Source: VRUE01 sp963745915 (GTDB lineage: Bacteria; Actinomycetota; Thermoleophilia; Solirubrobacterales; 70-9). From it: a stretch of DNA of 64,000 nucleotides. Shown here in pieces: positions 35,544-43,068 of the stretch (position 1 is the first letter of the stretch; the number at the start of each line of letters is the position of its first letter). Below the pieces are notes generated by a model. The model did not search any database and had not been told where the DNA came from. It was given only the letters and a program-made list of their open reading frames with translations. Both the position numbers and the translations under genes were made by a program. The stretch spans positions 1,488,001 to 1,552,000 of the forward strand of contig CAVUZA010000002.1 in the NCBI GenBank assembly GCA_963745915.1. The letters run 5' to 3'.

Positions 35544-35939
35544 ATGCTCACTGACCCGATAGCCGATTACCTGACCCGGATCCGCAACGCGCTCGGCTCC
35601 GGCCACGACGCGGTGGACATCCCCGCTTCGCGGCTGAAGCTGGAGATGTCGCGCATCCTCAAGGAGCAGGGCTACATCCTCGACTTCGCCAAGAAGCCCG
35701 GCGATGTCGGCGAGGAGATCGCGATCCGCCTCAAGTACACCGAGGACCGCCGCCCGGTGATCTCCGGGCTGGAGCGGATCTCGCGGCCGGGGCGGCGGCG
35801 CTACGTCGACCACACCGAAGTGCCCCGCGTCGACGGCGGCACCGGCACGGCGATCGTCAGCACCTCGGTGGGCGTGATGACCGGCCACGAAGCGAAGGCG
35901 AAAGGGGTGGGCGGCGAGGTCGTCGCCTACATCTGGTGA
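35544..35939 (+). CDS. rpsH: 30S ribosomal protein S8 (uS8)
   Basis: The 131-residue protein begins MLTDPIADYLTRIRNA and ends with STSVGVMTGHEAKAKGVGGEVVAYIW, the S8 signature. It is a primary 16S rRNA-binding protein and in other bacteria represses the spc operon. Its stop overlaps the rplF start. Confidence 0.96.
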   Translation: MLTDPIADYLTRIRNALGSGHDAVDIPASRLKLEMSRILKEQGYILDFAKKPGDVGEEIAIRLKYTEDRRPVISGLERISRPGRRRYVDHTEVPRVDGGTGTAIVSTSVGVMTGHEAKAKGVGGEVVAYIW

Positions 35940-36472
35940 TGAGCCGGATCGGCAGAAAGCCAATCCCCGTGCCCGAGGCGGTCAGCGTCGAGGTCGCCCC
36001 TGGCCGGGTCGCGGTCAAGGGCCCCAAGGGGGAGCTGGCCACGGCGCTCTCGCCGGAGATGAAGGTCGAGCAGGCCGACGGCGTGGTCACGGTCGAGCGG
36101 CCGACGAACCGCGGCGAGCACCGCGCCCTGCACGGCCTCACCCGCAGCCTGATCGCCAACATGGTCGAGGGCGTCACCGACGGCTTCGAGAAGCGGCTCG
36201 AGATCCAGGGCGTCGGCTACCGCGCCCAGCTCAAGGGCAGGAACCTGGAGATGGCGCTCGGCTACTCCCACCCGGTCTCGATCGAGGCGCCGGAGGGGAT
36301 CGAGTTCGAGGTGCCCCAGCCGACCGAGGTGATCGTGCGCGGCATCGACAAGCAGCTGGTCGGCCAGGTCGCCGCCGACATCCGCAAGCGCCGCCCGCCC
36401 GAGCCCTACAAGGGCAAGGGAGTCCGCTACCGCGACGAGCACGTCGCGCGCAAGGTCGGGAAGCGAGCCTAG
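35939..36472 (+). CDS. rplF: 50S ribosomal protein L6 (uL6)
   Basis: The 177-residue protein has MSRIGRKPIPVPEAV and the C-terminal PEPYKGKGVRYRDEHVARKVGK motif. ATG 35939 overlaps the rpsH stop as TGATG; a GTG three bases earlier is also possible. L6 sits by the sarcin-ricin loop. Confidence 0.95.
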   Translation: MSRIGRKPIPVPEAVSVEVAPGRVAVKGPKGELATALSPEMKVEQADGVVTVERPTNRGEHRALHGLTRSLIANMVEGVTDGFEKRLEIQGVGYRAQLKGRNLEMALGYSHPVSIEAPEGIEFEVPQPTEVIVRGIDKQLVGQVAADIRKRRPPEPYKGKGVRYRDEHVARKVGKRA

Positions 36473-36474
36473 GC

Positions 36475-36828
36475 ATGGCCACTCTGACCAAGAGGCAGGC
36501 GCGCCTGCGCCGCCGGCGCCGGGTCCGCGCCCGGATCAGCGGTACCGCCGAGCGGCCGCGGCTCTCCGTCTACCGCTCCAACCGCGGCGTCTTCGCCCAG
36601 CTGATCGACGACCGCCAGGGGCACACCGTGGCGGCGGTCAACTGGATCGAGCCCGAGCTGCGCAAGCTGACCGCCTCCGAGCAGGCCAAGCGCGCCGGCG
36701 AGCTGCTGGCCGAGCGGGCCAAGGCGGCCGGGGTCGAGAGCTGCGTCTTCGACCGCGGCGGTTACCAGTACCACGGCAGGGTCAAGGCCCTCGCCGAAGG
36801 GGCCCGTGAGGGGGGCCTGAGCTTCTGA
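36475..36828 (+). CDS. rplR: 50S ribosomal protein L18 (uL18)
   Basis: The 117-residue protein has RRRRRVRARISGTAERPRLSVYRSNRGVFAQ and ends CVFDRGGYQYHGRVKALAEGAREGGL, the 5S rRNA-binding L18 family. It starts two bases after rplF. rpsE follows after 22 bases. Confidence 0.95.
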   Translation: MATLTKRQARLRRRRRVRARISGTAERPRLSVYRSNRGVFAQLIDDRQGHTVAAVNWIEPELRKLTASEQAKRAGELLAERAKAAGVESCVFDRGGYQYHGRVKALAEGAREGGLSF

Positions 36829-36850
36829 ACCGCTACGGTGGGCGACCGCG

Positions 36851-37603
36851 ATGAAGGGAATGGACACGACAAGCGTTGAGACGGTCAGCCCGCGCGGGCT
36901 CGACCTGCAGGAGCGGGTGATCGAGATCAACCGCGTCGCCAAGGTGGTCAAGGGCGGCCGGCGCTTCTCCTTCACCGCCCTGGTCGCCGTCGGCGACGAA
37001 GAGGGCGTGGTCGGGATCGGCTACGGCAAGGCGCGCGAGGTGCCGCTGGCGATCCAGAAGGGCGTCGAGAACGCCCGCAAGAACCTGATCCGGATCCCCA
37101 AATACGGGCAGACGATCACCCACAAAATCATCGGCCGCTACGGCGCCGGCCACGTCGTCCTGCGCCCGGCCAGCCCCGGTACCGGGGTGATCGCCGGCGG
37201 CGGCGTGCGCGCCGTGCTCGAGCTCGGCGGGGTCAAGGACGTGCTGACCAAGAGCATCGGCACGCAGAACCCGATCAACTTGGTCAAGGCGACTATGGAC
37301 GGGCTGATTCGGTTGCGGCGGCCCGAGGAGGTCGCTGAGTTGCGTGGGCTCACGGTGGCAGAGGTGCTTGGAGTGGCACCCAGTGGCGGCTCGCCAGCGG
37401 GTCCTGTCACCGCAGGGGACCCACCTCCCCCTGCGGCGCCACCCGCTGGAGAGGCGGAGATGGCTGACAAGACCGAGGCTCCGGCCGCCGAGACGGGGGC
37501 CCCCGCCGCGGAGGAGCCGAAAGCTGAGGAGGTGAAGCCCGATGAGGATCAAGCAAGTTCGCTCGGCGAACGGGAGCAATCCCAGCCAGAAAGCGACGCT
37601 TAA
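36851..37603 (+). CDS. rpsE: 30S ribosomal protein S5 (uS5) with C-terminal extension overlapping rpmD
   Basis: Residues about 15-170 match S5 (VIEINRVAKVVKGGRRFSFTALVAVGD and GIGYGKAREVPLAIQKGVENARKNLI). The last 75 residues are an Ala/Pro/Glu-rich tail beginning in the palindromic element at 37394-37449. The tail runs 62 bases into rpmD in another frame, an unusually long overlap for two conserved genes. A start at the second ATG (36860) is possible. S5 helps decoding accuracy and mRNA unwinding. Confidence 0.93.
   Translation: MKGMDTTSVETVSPRGLDLQERVIEINRVAKVVKGGRRFSFTALVAVGDEEGVVGIGYGKAREVPLAIQKGVENARKNLIRIPKYGQTITHKIIGRYGAGHVVLRPASPGTGVIAGGGVRAVLELGGVKDVLTKSIGTQNPINLVKATMDGLIRLRRPEEVAELRGLTVAEVLGVAPSGGSPAGPVTAGDPPPPAAPPAGEAEMADKTEAPAAETGAPAAEEPKAEEVKPDEDQASSLGEREQSQPESDA
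37394..37449. repeat. Palindromic element in rpsE (short form)
   Basis: Outer arms CCAGCGGGT / ACCCGCTGG and inner arms CCGCAGGGG / CCCCTGCGG form a hairpin. The motifs GCGGGTCCTGTC and GCCACCCGC are shared with the rpsQ and rplE elements, but the middle is shorter (56 nt in all). It is in frame and encodes a Pro/Ala-rich peptide. Confidence 0.8.
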
Positions 37604-37712
37604 GGCTCTTGGGCTGGGGCGGATTGGGAAGGCTGTGGAGCGGAAGGACTCGCCGCAGCTGAAGGGGCAGCTCGATGTTGTCTCTCATCTGGTCGAGGTC
37701 AGCGATGGCTGA
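37542..37712 (+). CDS. rpmD: 50S ribosomal protein L30 (uL30)
   Basis: The 56-residue product reads MRIKQVRSANGSNPSQKATLK and continues with LGLGRIGKAVERKDSPQLKGQL and HLVEV, a clear L30. It starts inside the tail of rpsE (62-base overlap) after GAGGAGG at 37527-37533, and overlaps the rplO start by eight bases. It follows the usual rpsE-rpmD-rplO order. Confidence 0.93.
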   Translation: MRIKQVRSANGSNPSQKATLKALGLGRIGKAVERKDSPQLKGQLDVVSHLVEVSDG

Positions 37713-38202
37713 GAAGGGTCGTTCCGAGGAGATCGGGCTGCACAACCTGCGGCCGAAGCCGTCTTCGCGCAAGGCGCCGAAGCGGCTTGGGCGGGGCGAG
37801 GGCTCGGGCCTGGGCAAGACCTCGGGCAGGGGCCACAAGGGCGCCGGCTCGCGCTCGGGCTCCAAGCGCAAGGCCGGCTACGAAGGCGGCCAGAACCCGA
37901 TCCACATGCGGATGCGAAAGCTGCGCGGCCCGCACATGAAGAAGTCGATGCCCTTCGAGAACTTCCGCACCTCCTCGCAGCCGGTCAACCTCGCCGACCT
38001 CGAGGCGCGCTTCGACGCCGGCGCCGAGGTCAACCCGCAGGCGCTCAAGGAGAAGGGCCTGGCGAAGCGCTCCGACCCGGTGAAGATCCTCGGCCGTGGC
38101 GAGATCTCGAAGAAGCTGGACGTGCACGCACACGCCTTCAGCGCCACCGCCCGGGAGCGGATAGAAGCGGCGGGCGGTACCTGCCACACTCTGGAGCCGT
38201 AA
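37705..38202 (+). CDS. rplO: 50S ribosomal protein L15 (uL15)
   Basis: The 165-residue protein starts at ATG 37705 (MAEKGRSEEIGLHNLRPKPSSRK) and has KRLGRGEGSGLGKTSGRGHKG and YEGGQNPIHMRMRKLRG, the L15 signature. The open frame reaches back to 37675 but the ATG matches the family's beginning. Its stop overlaps the secY ATG. Confidence 0.95.
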   Translation: MAEKGRSEEIGLHNLRPKPSSRKAPKRLGRGEGSGLGKTSGRGHKGAGSRSGSKRKAGYEGGQNPIHMRMRKLRGPHMKKSMPFENFRTSSQPVNLADLEARFDAGAEVNPQALKEKGLAKRSDPVKILGRGEISKKLDVHAHAFSATARERIEAAGGTCHTLEP

Positions 38203-39473
38203 TGCTCCGGACCATTGCGAACGCCTTCAGCGTCGCCGAGATTCGCAAGAAGCTCGCCTTCACCGCGGCGATCCTGCTGCTCTACCGGCTCGGCGCCTAC
38301 ATCCCGGCCCCCGGGGTGGACCTCAACGCGGTCAAGGAACTGGAGGAAAACTTCGCCGGCGGCGGCATCCTCAACTTCCTCAACACCTTCTCCGGCGGCA
38401 GCCTCTCGCGGCTCTCGCTCTTCGCCCTGGGGATCATGCCCTACATCACCGCCTCGATCATCCTGCAGCTGCTGACGGTGGTCCTGCCCTCGCTGGAGAA
38501 ACTGCAGAAAGAAGGCGAGGTCGGGCAGCAGAAGATCACCCAGTACACGCGCTACCTGACCGTCGGGCTGGCCTTCGCCCAGTCCTTCGGCTACGTCTTC
38601 CTCTTCCGCTCCTTCGGCCAGTCCGGCGGCAACAACTTCCTCGGCAACCTGACCGGCGCCAAGGTGCTGCTGATCGTGATCGCGCTGACCGCCGGCTGCA
38701 CGCTGCTGATGTGGATGGGCGAGCTGATCACCCAGCGCGGCATCGGCAACGGCATCTCGCTGATGATCTTCGCCTCGATCGTCTCCGGGCTGCCGCAGGG
38801 GATCCAGTCCTGGTGGACCAACCCCGACCAGGTCTTCGTCGTGATGATGCCCTTCGTCGCCCTCGCCGTGATCGTCGCCATCGTCTTCGTCCAGGAGGGC
38901 CAGCGGCGGATCCCGGTCCAGTACGCGAAACGGGTCGTGGGCCGCAAAATGACCTCGGGCGGCTCGACCTACCTGCCGCTGCGGGTCAACATGGCGGGCG
39001 TCATCCCGGTCATCTTCGCCGCCTCGATCATGGCCTTCCCGGCGACGATCGGGCAGCTGCTCAACACCCCGGCGGCGCTCGACTTCGCCGCCTTCTTCGG
39101 CCCCAGCAGCTGGGCCTACGTGGTTGGCGAGGTCTTCTTCATCATCATCTTCACCTACTTCTACACGGCGGTCACCTTCAACCCGGTCGACCAGGCCGAC
39201 AACCTGAAGAAGTACGGCGGCTTCATCCCCGGCGTGCGCCCGGGCCGGCCGACCGCCGAGTACCTCGACCGCATCCTCTCCCGCCTCACCTTCCCCGGCG
39301 CGCTCTACCTGGGCGCGGTGGCGGCGCTGCCGACGATCCTGATCAGCCAGACCTCGGCCAACTTCTTCTTCGGCGGCACCTCGATCCTGATCGTGATCGG
39401 CGTCGCCCTGGAAACCGTGAAGCAGCTCGAGGCGCAGCTGATGATGCGCAACTACGAGGGCTTCCTGAAATAA
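38202..39473 (+). CDS. secY: Preprotein translocase channel subunit SecY
   Basis: The 423-residue protein has ten hydrophobic segments, with RLGAYIPAPGVDLNAV after the first, the lateral-gate region ASIILQLLTVVLPSLEKLQKEGE and the late PTAEYLDRILSRLTFPGALYLG. It forms the SecYEG channel with SecE (8400). It follows rplO by overlap and precedes adk by seven bases, the classical spc-operon order. Confidence 0.96.
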   Translation: MLRTIANAFSVAEIRKKLAFTAAILLLYRLGAYIPAPGVDLNAVKELEENFAGGGILNFLNTFSGGSLSRLSLFALGIMPYITASIILQLLTVVLPSLEKLQKEGEVGQQKITQYTRYLTVGLAFAQSFGYVFLFRSFGQSGGNNFLGNLTGAKVLLIVIALTAGCTLLMWMGELITQRGIGNGISLMIFASIVSGLPQGIQSWWTNPDQVFVVMMPFVALAVIVAIVFVQEGQRRIPVQYAKRVVGRKMTSGGSTYLPLRVNMAGVIPVIFAASIMAFPATIGQLLNTPAALDFAAFFGPSSWAYVVGEVFFIIIFTYFYTAVTFNPVDQADNLKKYGGFIPGVRPGRPTAEYLDRILSRLTFPGALYLGAVAALPTILISQTSANFFFGGTSILIVIGVALETVKQLEAQLMMRNYEGFLK

Positions 39474-39480
39474 CGCCTCG

Positions 39481-40160
39481 ATGGCCGAGCTGAATCTCGT
39501 ACTTCTGGGCCCGCCGGGGTCGGGCAAGGGCACCCAGGGGGAGCGGCTGCAGGAGGATCTGGAGCTGCCCTACTGGGCGACCGGCGACATCCTGCGCGCG
39601 GCGGTGCGCGAGGGGACCGAGCTGGGACGCAGCGCCAAGCAGTACATGGACCGCGGTGACCTGGTCCCCGACGAGGTGATCGTCGGCATGATCGGCGAGC
39701 GGATCGACTCCGCGGAGGCCGCCGACGGCTTCATCCTCGACGGCTTCCCGCGCACCGAGCCGCAGGCCGAGGCGCTGGCGGCGAAGCTCGAGGAGCTGGG
39801 GCGGGGCCTGACCGCCGTGCTGTTGATCGACGTCTCCGACGAGGAGGTCGTGCGGCGGCTGGGGGGAGGCGCACCTGCGCCGAGAACGGCCACGTCTTCC
39901 ACGTCGAGTTCAACCCGCCGCGCGAGGAGGGCGTCTGCGACATCGACGGCTCCGAGCTCGTCGTCCGCGACGACGACAAGCCCGAGGTGATCCGCCACCG
40001 GCTCGAGCAGTACCACGAGAAGACGGCGCCGCTGGTCGCCCACTACGACGACCACAGCCTGCTGCGGCGGATCGACGGCGCCCAGGCGCCGGAGGCCGTG
40101 GGCGAGGAGATCCGGCGCACGCTGGCGACCCTGCGCCTCGAGGCCGACGAGACCATCTAG
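39481..40160 (+). CDS. adk: Adenylate kinase, one frameshift
   Basis: The P-loop GPPGSGKGTQGERL and NMP-binding DGFPRTEPQAEAL are read from ATG 39481. At the G6 run near 39861 the frame breaks; with a seventh G it reads RRLGGRRTC, the LID motif, then GHVFHVEFNPPREEGVCDIDG and continues to TAG 40160 (226 residues). LID cysteines resemble the zinc type but one position is Asn. It catalyses ATP + AMP = 2 ADP. An undercalled G-run is likely. Confidence 0.9.
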
Positions 40161-40183
40161 TTGCCCGTCCTGGCACGTACCGG

Positions 40184-40942
40184 ATGATCGTTCGCAAGAG
40201 CCCGGAGCAGATCGAGAAGATGGCTGCGGCGGGCGAGATCCTGGTCCGCTGCCTGCGCATGGTGGCGGCCAAGGCCCGCCCCGGCGTCACCACCGAGGAG
40301 CTCGACCAAGCCGCCGAGAAGCTGATCCGCTCGCAGGGCGCCGAGCCGGCCTTCAAGGGCTACCGCGGCTTCCCGGCCTCGATCTGCGCCTCGCCCAACT
40401 CGATGGTCGTGCACGGCATCCCCGACAGCTATGAGTGCAAGCGCGGCGACGTGCTCTCGGTCGACGTCGGCGTGGTCAAGGACGGCTGGGTCGCCGACGC
40501 GGCGATGACCCTGCCGATCGGCCCGGTCTCGCCCGAGGCGCGCAAGCTGCTCGAGGTGACCAAAGGCGCGCTCTTCGCCGGGGTCGAGCAGATGCAGCCG
40601 GGCAAGCGGCTCGGCGACGTCTCGGCGGCGATCCAGAAGGCGGTCGAGATCGAGGGCCTCTCGATCATCCGCAACCTGGTCGGCCACGGGATCGGCCGCG
40701 AGATGCATGAGGAGCCGCAGGTGCCGAACTTCGGCACCCCGGGCAAGGGCCCGCTGCTCGAGGAGGGGACCGTGCTGGCGATCGAGCCGATGGTCAACGC
40801 CGGCGGCGCCCTGGTCCGCATGGGCGAGGACGGCTGGGCGGTCTACTCGCAGGACGGGTCGCTGGCGGCGCACTTCGAGTTCACCGTCGCCGTGACCGCC
40901 GACGGGCCGCGCATCCTGACGCCCTGGCACGAAGACGAGTAG
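40184..40942 (+). CDS. map: Methionine aminopeptidase, type I
   Basis: The 252-residue metalloenzyme has DVLSVDVGVVKDGWVADAAMT (two aspartate ligands), GHGIGREMHEEP (histidine) and TVLAIEPM (glutamate), with a late EFTVAV glutamate. It removes the initiator methionine. It lies 23 bases after adk. Downstream, where infA normally follows, there is a hairpin-rich gap instead. Confidence 0.95.
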   Translation: MIVRKSPEQIEKMAAAGEILVRCLRMVAAKARPGVTTEELDQAAEKLIRSQGAEPAFKGYRGFPASICASPNSMVVHGIPDSYECKRGDVLSVDVGVVKDGWVADAAMTLPIGPVSPEARKLLEVTKGALFAGVEQMQPGKRLGDVSAAIQKAVEIEGLSIIRNLVGHGIGREMHEEPQVPNFGTPGKGPLLEEGTVLAIEPMVNAGGALVRMGEDGWAVYSQDGSLAAHFEFTVAVTADGPRILTPWHEDE

Positions 40943-40956
40943 CGGGGTTGGCGGGT

Positions 40957-41108
40957 GGTCCCGGCGGGGGCGCGTCCGGGGGAATTTGAGTCGCACGCGC
41001 GCTGCGCGCGCTTTGCGACAGAGGAGGAGCGCGGCTGACGCCGCGCAATGACCGGATTGCATTGCCGCCGCTTCGCGACATTCCCCCGGACGCGCCCCCG
41101 CCGGGACC
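40957..41108. repeat. 152-bp hairpin element, copy 1
   Basis: Perfect 29-bp arms at 40957-40985 and 41080-41108. The inner part has GCGCGC-TGC-GCGCGC and, next to the right arm, CGCCGCTTCGCGACATTCCCC, which occurs reversed in copy 2. The left flank GGCGGGTGG resembles the end motif of the rpsQ/rplE elements. Confidence 0.85.
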
Positions 41109-41217
41109 TCACTGATCTCGCTCTCGGCTTGGGTGCCAGCGTCTGCGATACCGGCGAGAGGAGTCGCCGGCCAGTGGCTCGCCCCAGCTTCAAGGGCCAT
41201 GCCTGGGGGGCGTGTTG

Positions 41218-41358
41218 GAGGCGGGTGGGGGTGCCTCAGGGGAATGTCGCGAAGCGGCGACATGCAATCTGTCTTCGGCGCAGGCGGAGCCTGCGCACCA
41301 AATTCCACCGGGCCGCAGGCCCGGTGGTCAATTCCCCTGAGGCACCCCCACCCGCCTC
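41218..41358. repeat. 141-bp hairpin element, copy 2, inverted relative to copy 1
   Basis: Perfect 28-bp arms at 41218-41245 and 41331-41358. Inside are two further perfect hairpins: GCGCAGGC-GGA-GCCTGCGC and CCACCGGGCC-GCA-GGCCCGGTGG. GGGGAATGTCGCGAAGCGGC beside the left arm is the reverse complement of the matching part of copy 1, so both are one family, though their arms differ. Confidence 0.85.
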
Positions 41359-41485
41359 AACCAGCGACGCCTCGAGGCCGCCCCCCTGCTATCTTTCCCC
41401 GTCGGCCCACAAGGCCGGTTGTACGTGCCTGCTGTCCGTCTCCTGGGGCGAGCGGGAGTCCTGTAGTCGATACGAGACCGGAGCG

Positions 41486-41599
41486 ATGAAGGTTCGAGCT
41501 TCCGTAAAGCCGATGTGCGAAAAGTGCAAGATCATCCGCCGCAACGGCGCGGTGCTGGTGATCTGCGAGAACCCCCGCCACAAGCAGCGCCAGGGCTAG
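41486..41599 (+). CDS. rpmJ: 50S ribosomal protein L36 (bL36)
   Basis: The 37-residue zinc protein is MKVRASVKPMCEKCKIIRRN followed by GAVLVICENPRHKQRQG, with ligands C11, C14, C27 and H32. Only the ATG at 41486 gives the family's exact N-terminus. It opens the alpha operon after the hairpin gap; rpsM starts 12 bases later. Confidence 0.96.
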   Translation: MKVRASVKPMCEKCKIIRRNGAVLVICENPRHKQRQG

Positions 41600-41611
41600 G
41601 GGAGAGCACCG

Positions 41612-41995
41612 ATGGCACGTATCGCAGGCGTCAACGTCCCGGTCGGCAAGCGAGTCGAAATCGGGCTCACCTACATCTTCGGGATCGGCCGCTCGACCGC
41701 GCAGAAGATCGTCGCCGAGGCCAAGGTCGACCCCAATACCCTGGTCAAGGACCTGACCGAGGACGAGGTGATCCGCCTGCGCGACGCGGTCGAGCAGCGC
41801 GAGGTCGAGGGCGACCTGCGCCGCGAGCGCTCCCAGGACGTGAAAAGGCTGATGGAGATCGGCTCCTACCGCGGCCTGCGCCACCGGCGCGGCCTGCCGG
41901 TGCGGGGCCAGCGGACCAAGACCAACGCGCGCGGCCGCAAGGGCCCGCGCCGGATGAGCGTCGCCGGCAAGCGCAAGGCGCCGTCGCCGAAGTAG
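41612..41995 (+). CDS. rpsM: 30S ribosomal protein S13 (uS13)
   Basis: The 127-residue protein has ARIAGVNVPVGKRVEIGLTYIFGIGRSTAQKI and RGLRHRRGLPVRGQRTKTNAR, the S13 signature. Its C-terminal tail contacts P-site tRNA. It is separated from rpsK by 10 bases. Confidence 0.96.
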   Translation: MARIAGVNVPVGKRVEIGLTYIFGIGRSTAQKIVAEAKVDPNTLVKDLTEDEVIRLRDAVEQREVEGDLRRERSQDVKRLMEIGSYRGLRHRRGLPVRGQRTKTNARGRKGPRRMSVAGKRKAPSPK

Positions 41996-42005
41996 GGGAG
42001 ACCGA

Positions 42006-42407
42006 GTGGCAGCTGCGAAAAAACCCGCCAAAGGGCGCTCCCGGCGCCGCGCCAAGAAGAACGTCACCTACGGCCAGGCGCACATCAAGACCTCCTTCAA
42101 CAACACGATCGTCACCCTGACCGACACCGACGGCAACGTGATCGCCTGGGAGTCGGCCGGCTCGGCGGGCTTCAAAGGCTCGCGCAAGTCGACCCCGTTC
42201 GCGGCCCAGGTGACCGCCGATGCCGCCGCCAAGAAAGGCATGGAACACGGCCTCGAGAAGGTCGAGGTCTTCGCCAAGGGCGCCGGCTCGGGCCGCGAGA
42301 CGGCGATCCGCTCGCTGCAGGCCGCCGGCCTCGACGTGACCACGGTCAAGGACGTCTCGCCGCAGGCTCACAACGGCTGCCGGCCGAAGAAGCGGAGGCG
42401 CGTCTAG
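42006..42407 (+). CDS. rpsK: 30S ribosomal protein S11 (uS11)
   Basis: The 133-residue protein, from GTG 42006, has HIKTSFNNTIVTLTDTDGNVIAWESAG and ends VKDVSPQAHNGCRPKKRRRV. It lines the 30S platform beside the mRNA exit. The rpsD ATG follows its stop without a gap. Confidence 0.96.
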   Translation: MAAAKKPAKGRSRRRAKKNVTYGQAHIKTSFNNTIVTLTDTDGNVIAWESAGSAGFKGSRKSTPFAAQVTADAAAKKGMEHGLEKVEVFAKGAGSGRETAIRSLQAAGLDVTTVKDVSPQAHNGCRPKKRRRV

Positions 42408-43028
42408 ATGGCCCGCGACACCGCCCCCCAGTGCAAGCAGTGCCGCCGCGAGGGCCAGAAGCTCTTCCTCAAGGGCGAGCGCTGCTTCACCGACAAGTGC
42501 GGGGTCGAGCGCCGCTCGTACCCGCCCGGCGAGCACGGCCGCGGGCGCATGCGCCAGTCCGAGTACCGGGTGCAGCTGCGCGAGAAGCAGAAGACGCGCC
42601 GCTACTACCAGGTGCTCGAGAAACAGTTCCGCGCCTACTACGACAAGGCCTCGCGCCAGGACGGCGTCACCGGCGAGAACCTCCTGCGGCTGCTCGAGTC
42701 GCGCTTCGACAACGTGCTTGTGCGCCTCGGCTTCGCCGCCTCGCGCCGCCAGGCCCGGCAGCTGATCCGCCACGGCCACTGGCTGATCAACGGCCGCCGC
42801 GTCGACATCCCCTCGTACCAGGTCCGTCCCGAGGACGTGATCTCGATCAAGGCCGACTCGGCTGCCTCGGAGACGATCCGCAAGGCGACCGAGCTGGTTT
42901 CCACCGTGCCGGCCTGGCTGCAGGCCGACCACGACTCGCTCACCGCCAAGATCCTGCGCTATCCCGAGCGCGCCGAGATCTCGGCGCCGGTGCAGGAGCA
43001 GCTGATCGTCGAGCTGTACTCCAAGTAA
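42408..43028 (+). CDS. rpsD: 30S ribosomal protein S4, zinc-binding form (uS4)
   Basis: The 206-residue protein begins with CKQCRREGQKLFLKGERCFTDKC, the four-cysteine zinc form, and has the S4 RNA-binding domain (NVLVRLGFAASRRQARQLIRHGHWLINGRRVDIPSYQV). S4 starts 30S assembly and often represses the alpha operon in other bacteria. Confidence 0.96.
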   Translation: MARDTAPQCKQCRREGQKLFLKGERCFTDKCGVERRSYPPGEHGRGRMRQSEYRVQLREKQKTRRYYQVLEKQFRAYYDKASRQDGVTGENLLRLLESRFDNVLVRLGFAASRRQARQLIRHGHWLINGRRVDIPSYQVRPEDVISIKADSAASETIRKATELVSTVPAWLQADHDSLTAKILRYPERAEISAPVQEQLIVELYSK

Positions 43029-43068
43029 CCCGCAGCACGTCTCTGACACACCGCTACGCAAGGAATAC

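Larger units (their letters stand above)
40943..41485. other. 543-bp non-coding gap with two large hairpins, no infA
   Basis: No convincing reading frame is seen on either strand; the frames listed by translation are Arg/Pro-rich shadows. The gap is filled by two related inverted repeats (40957-41108 and 41218-41358). The final 127 bases must hold the promoter of the rpmJ-rplQ operon. Confidence 0.7.

Noticed and set aside
40843..41599. Overlapping frames in the map-rpmJ gap
   Set aside because: They cross the hairpin elements, are Arg/Ser/Pro-rich and lack initiation sites; only rpmJ at the end is real.
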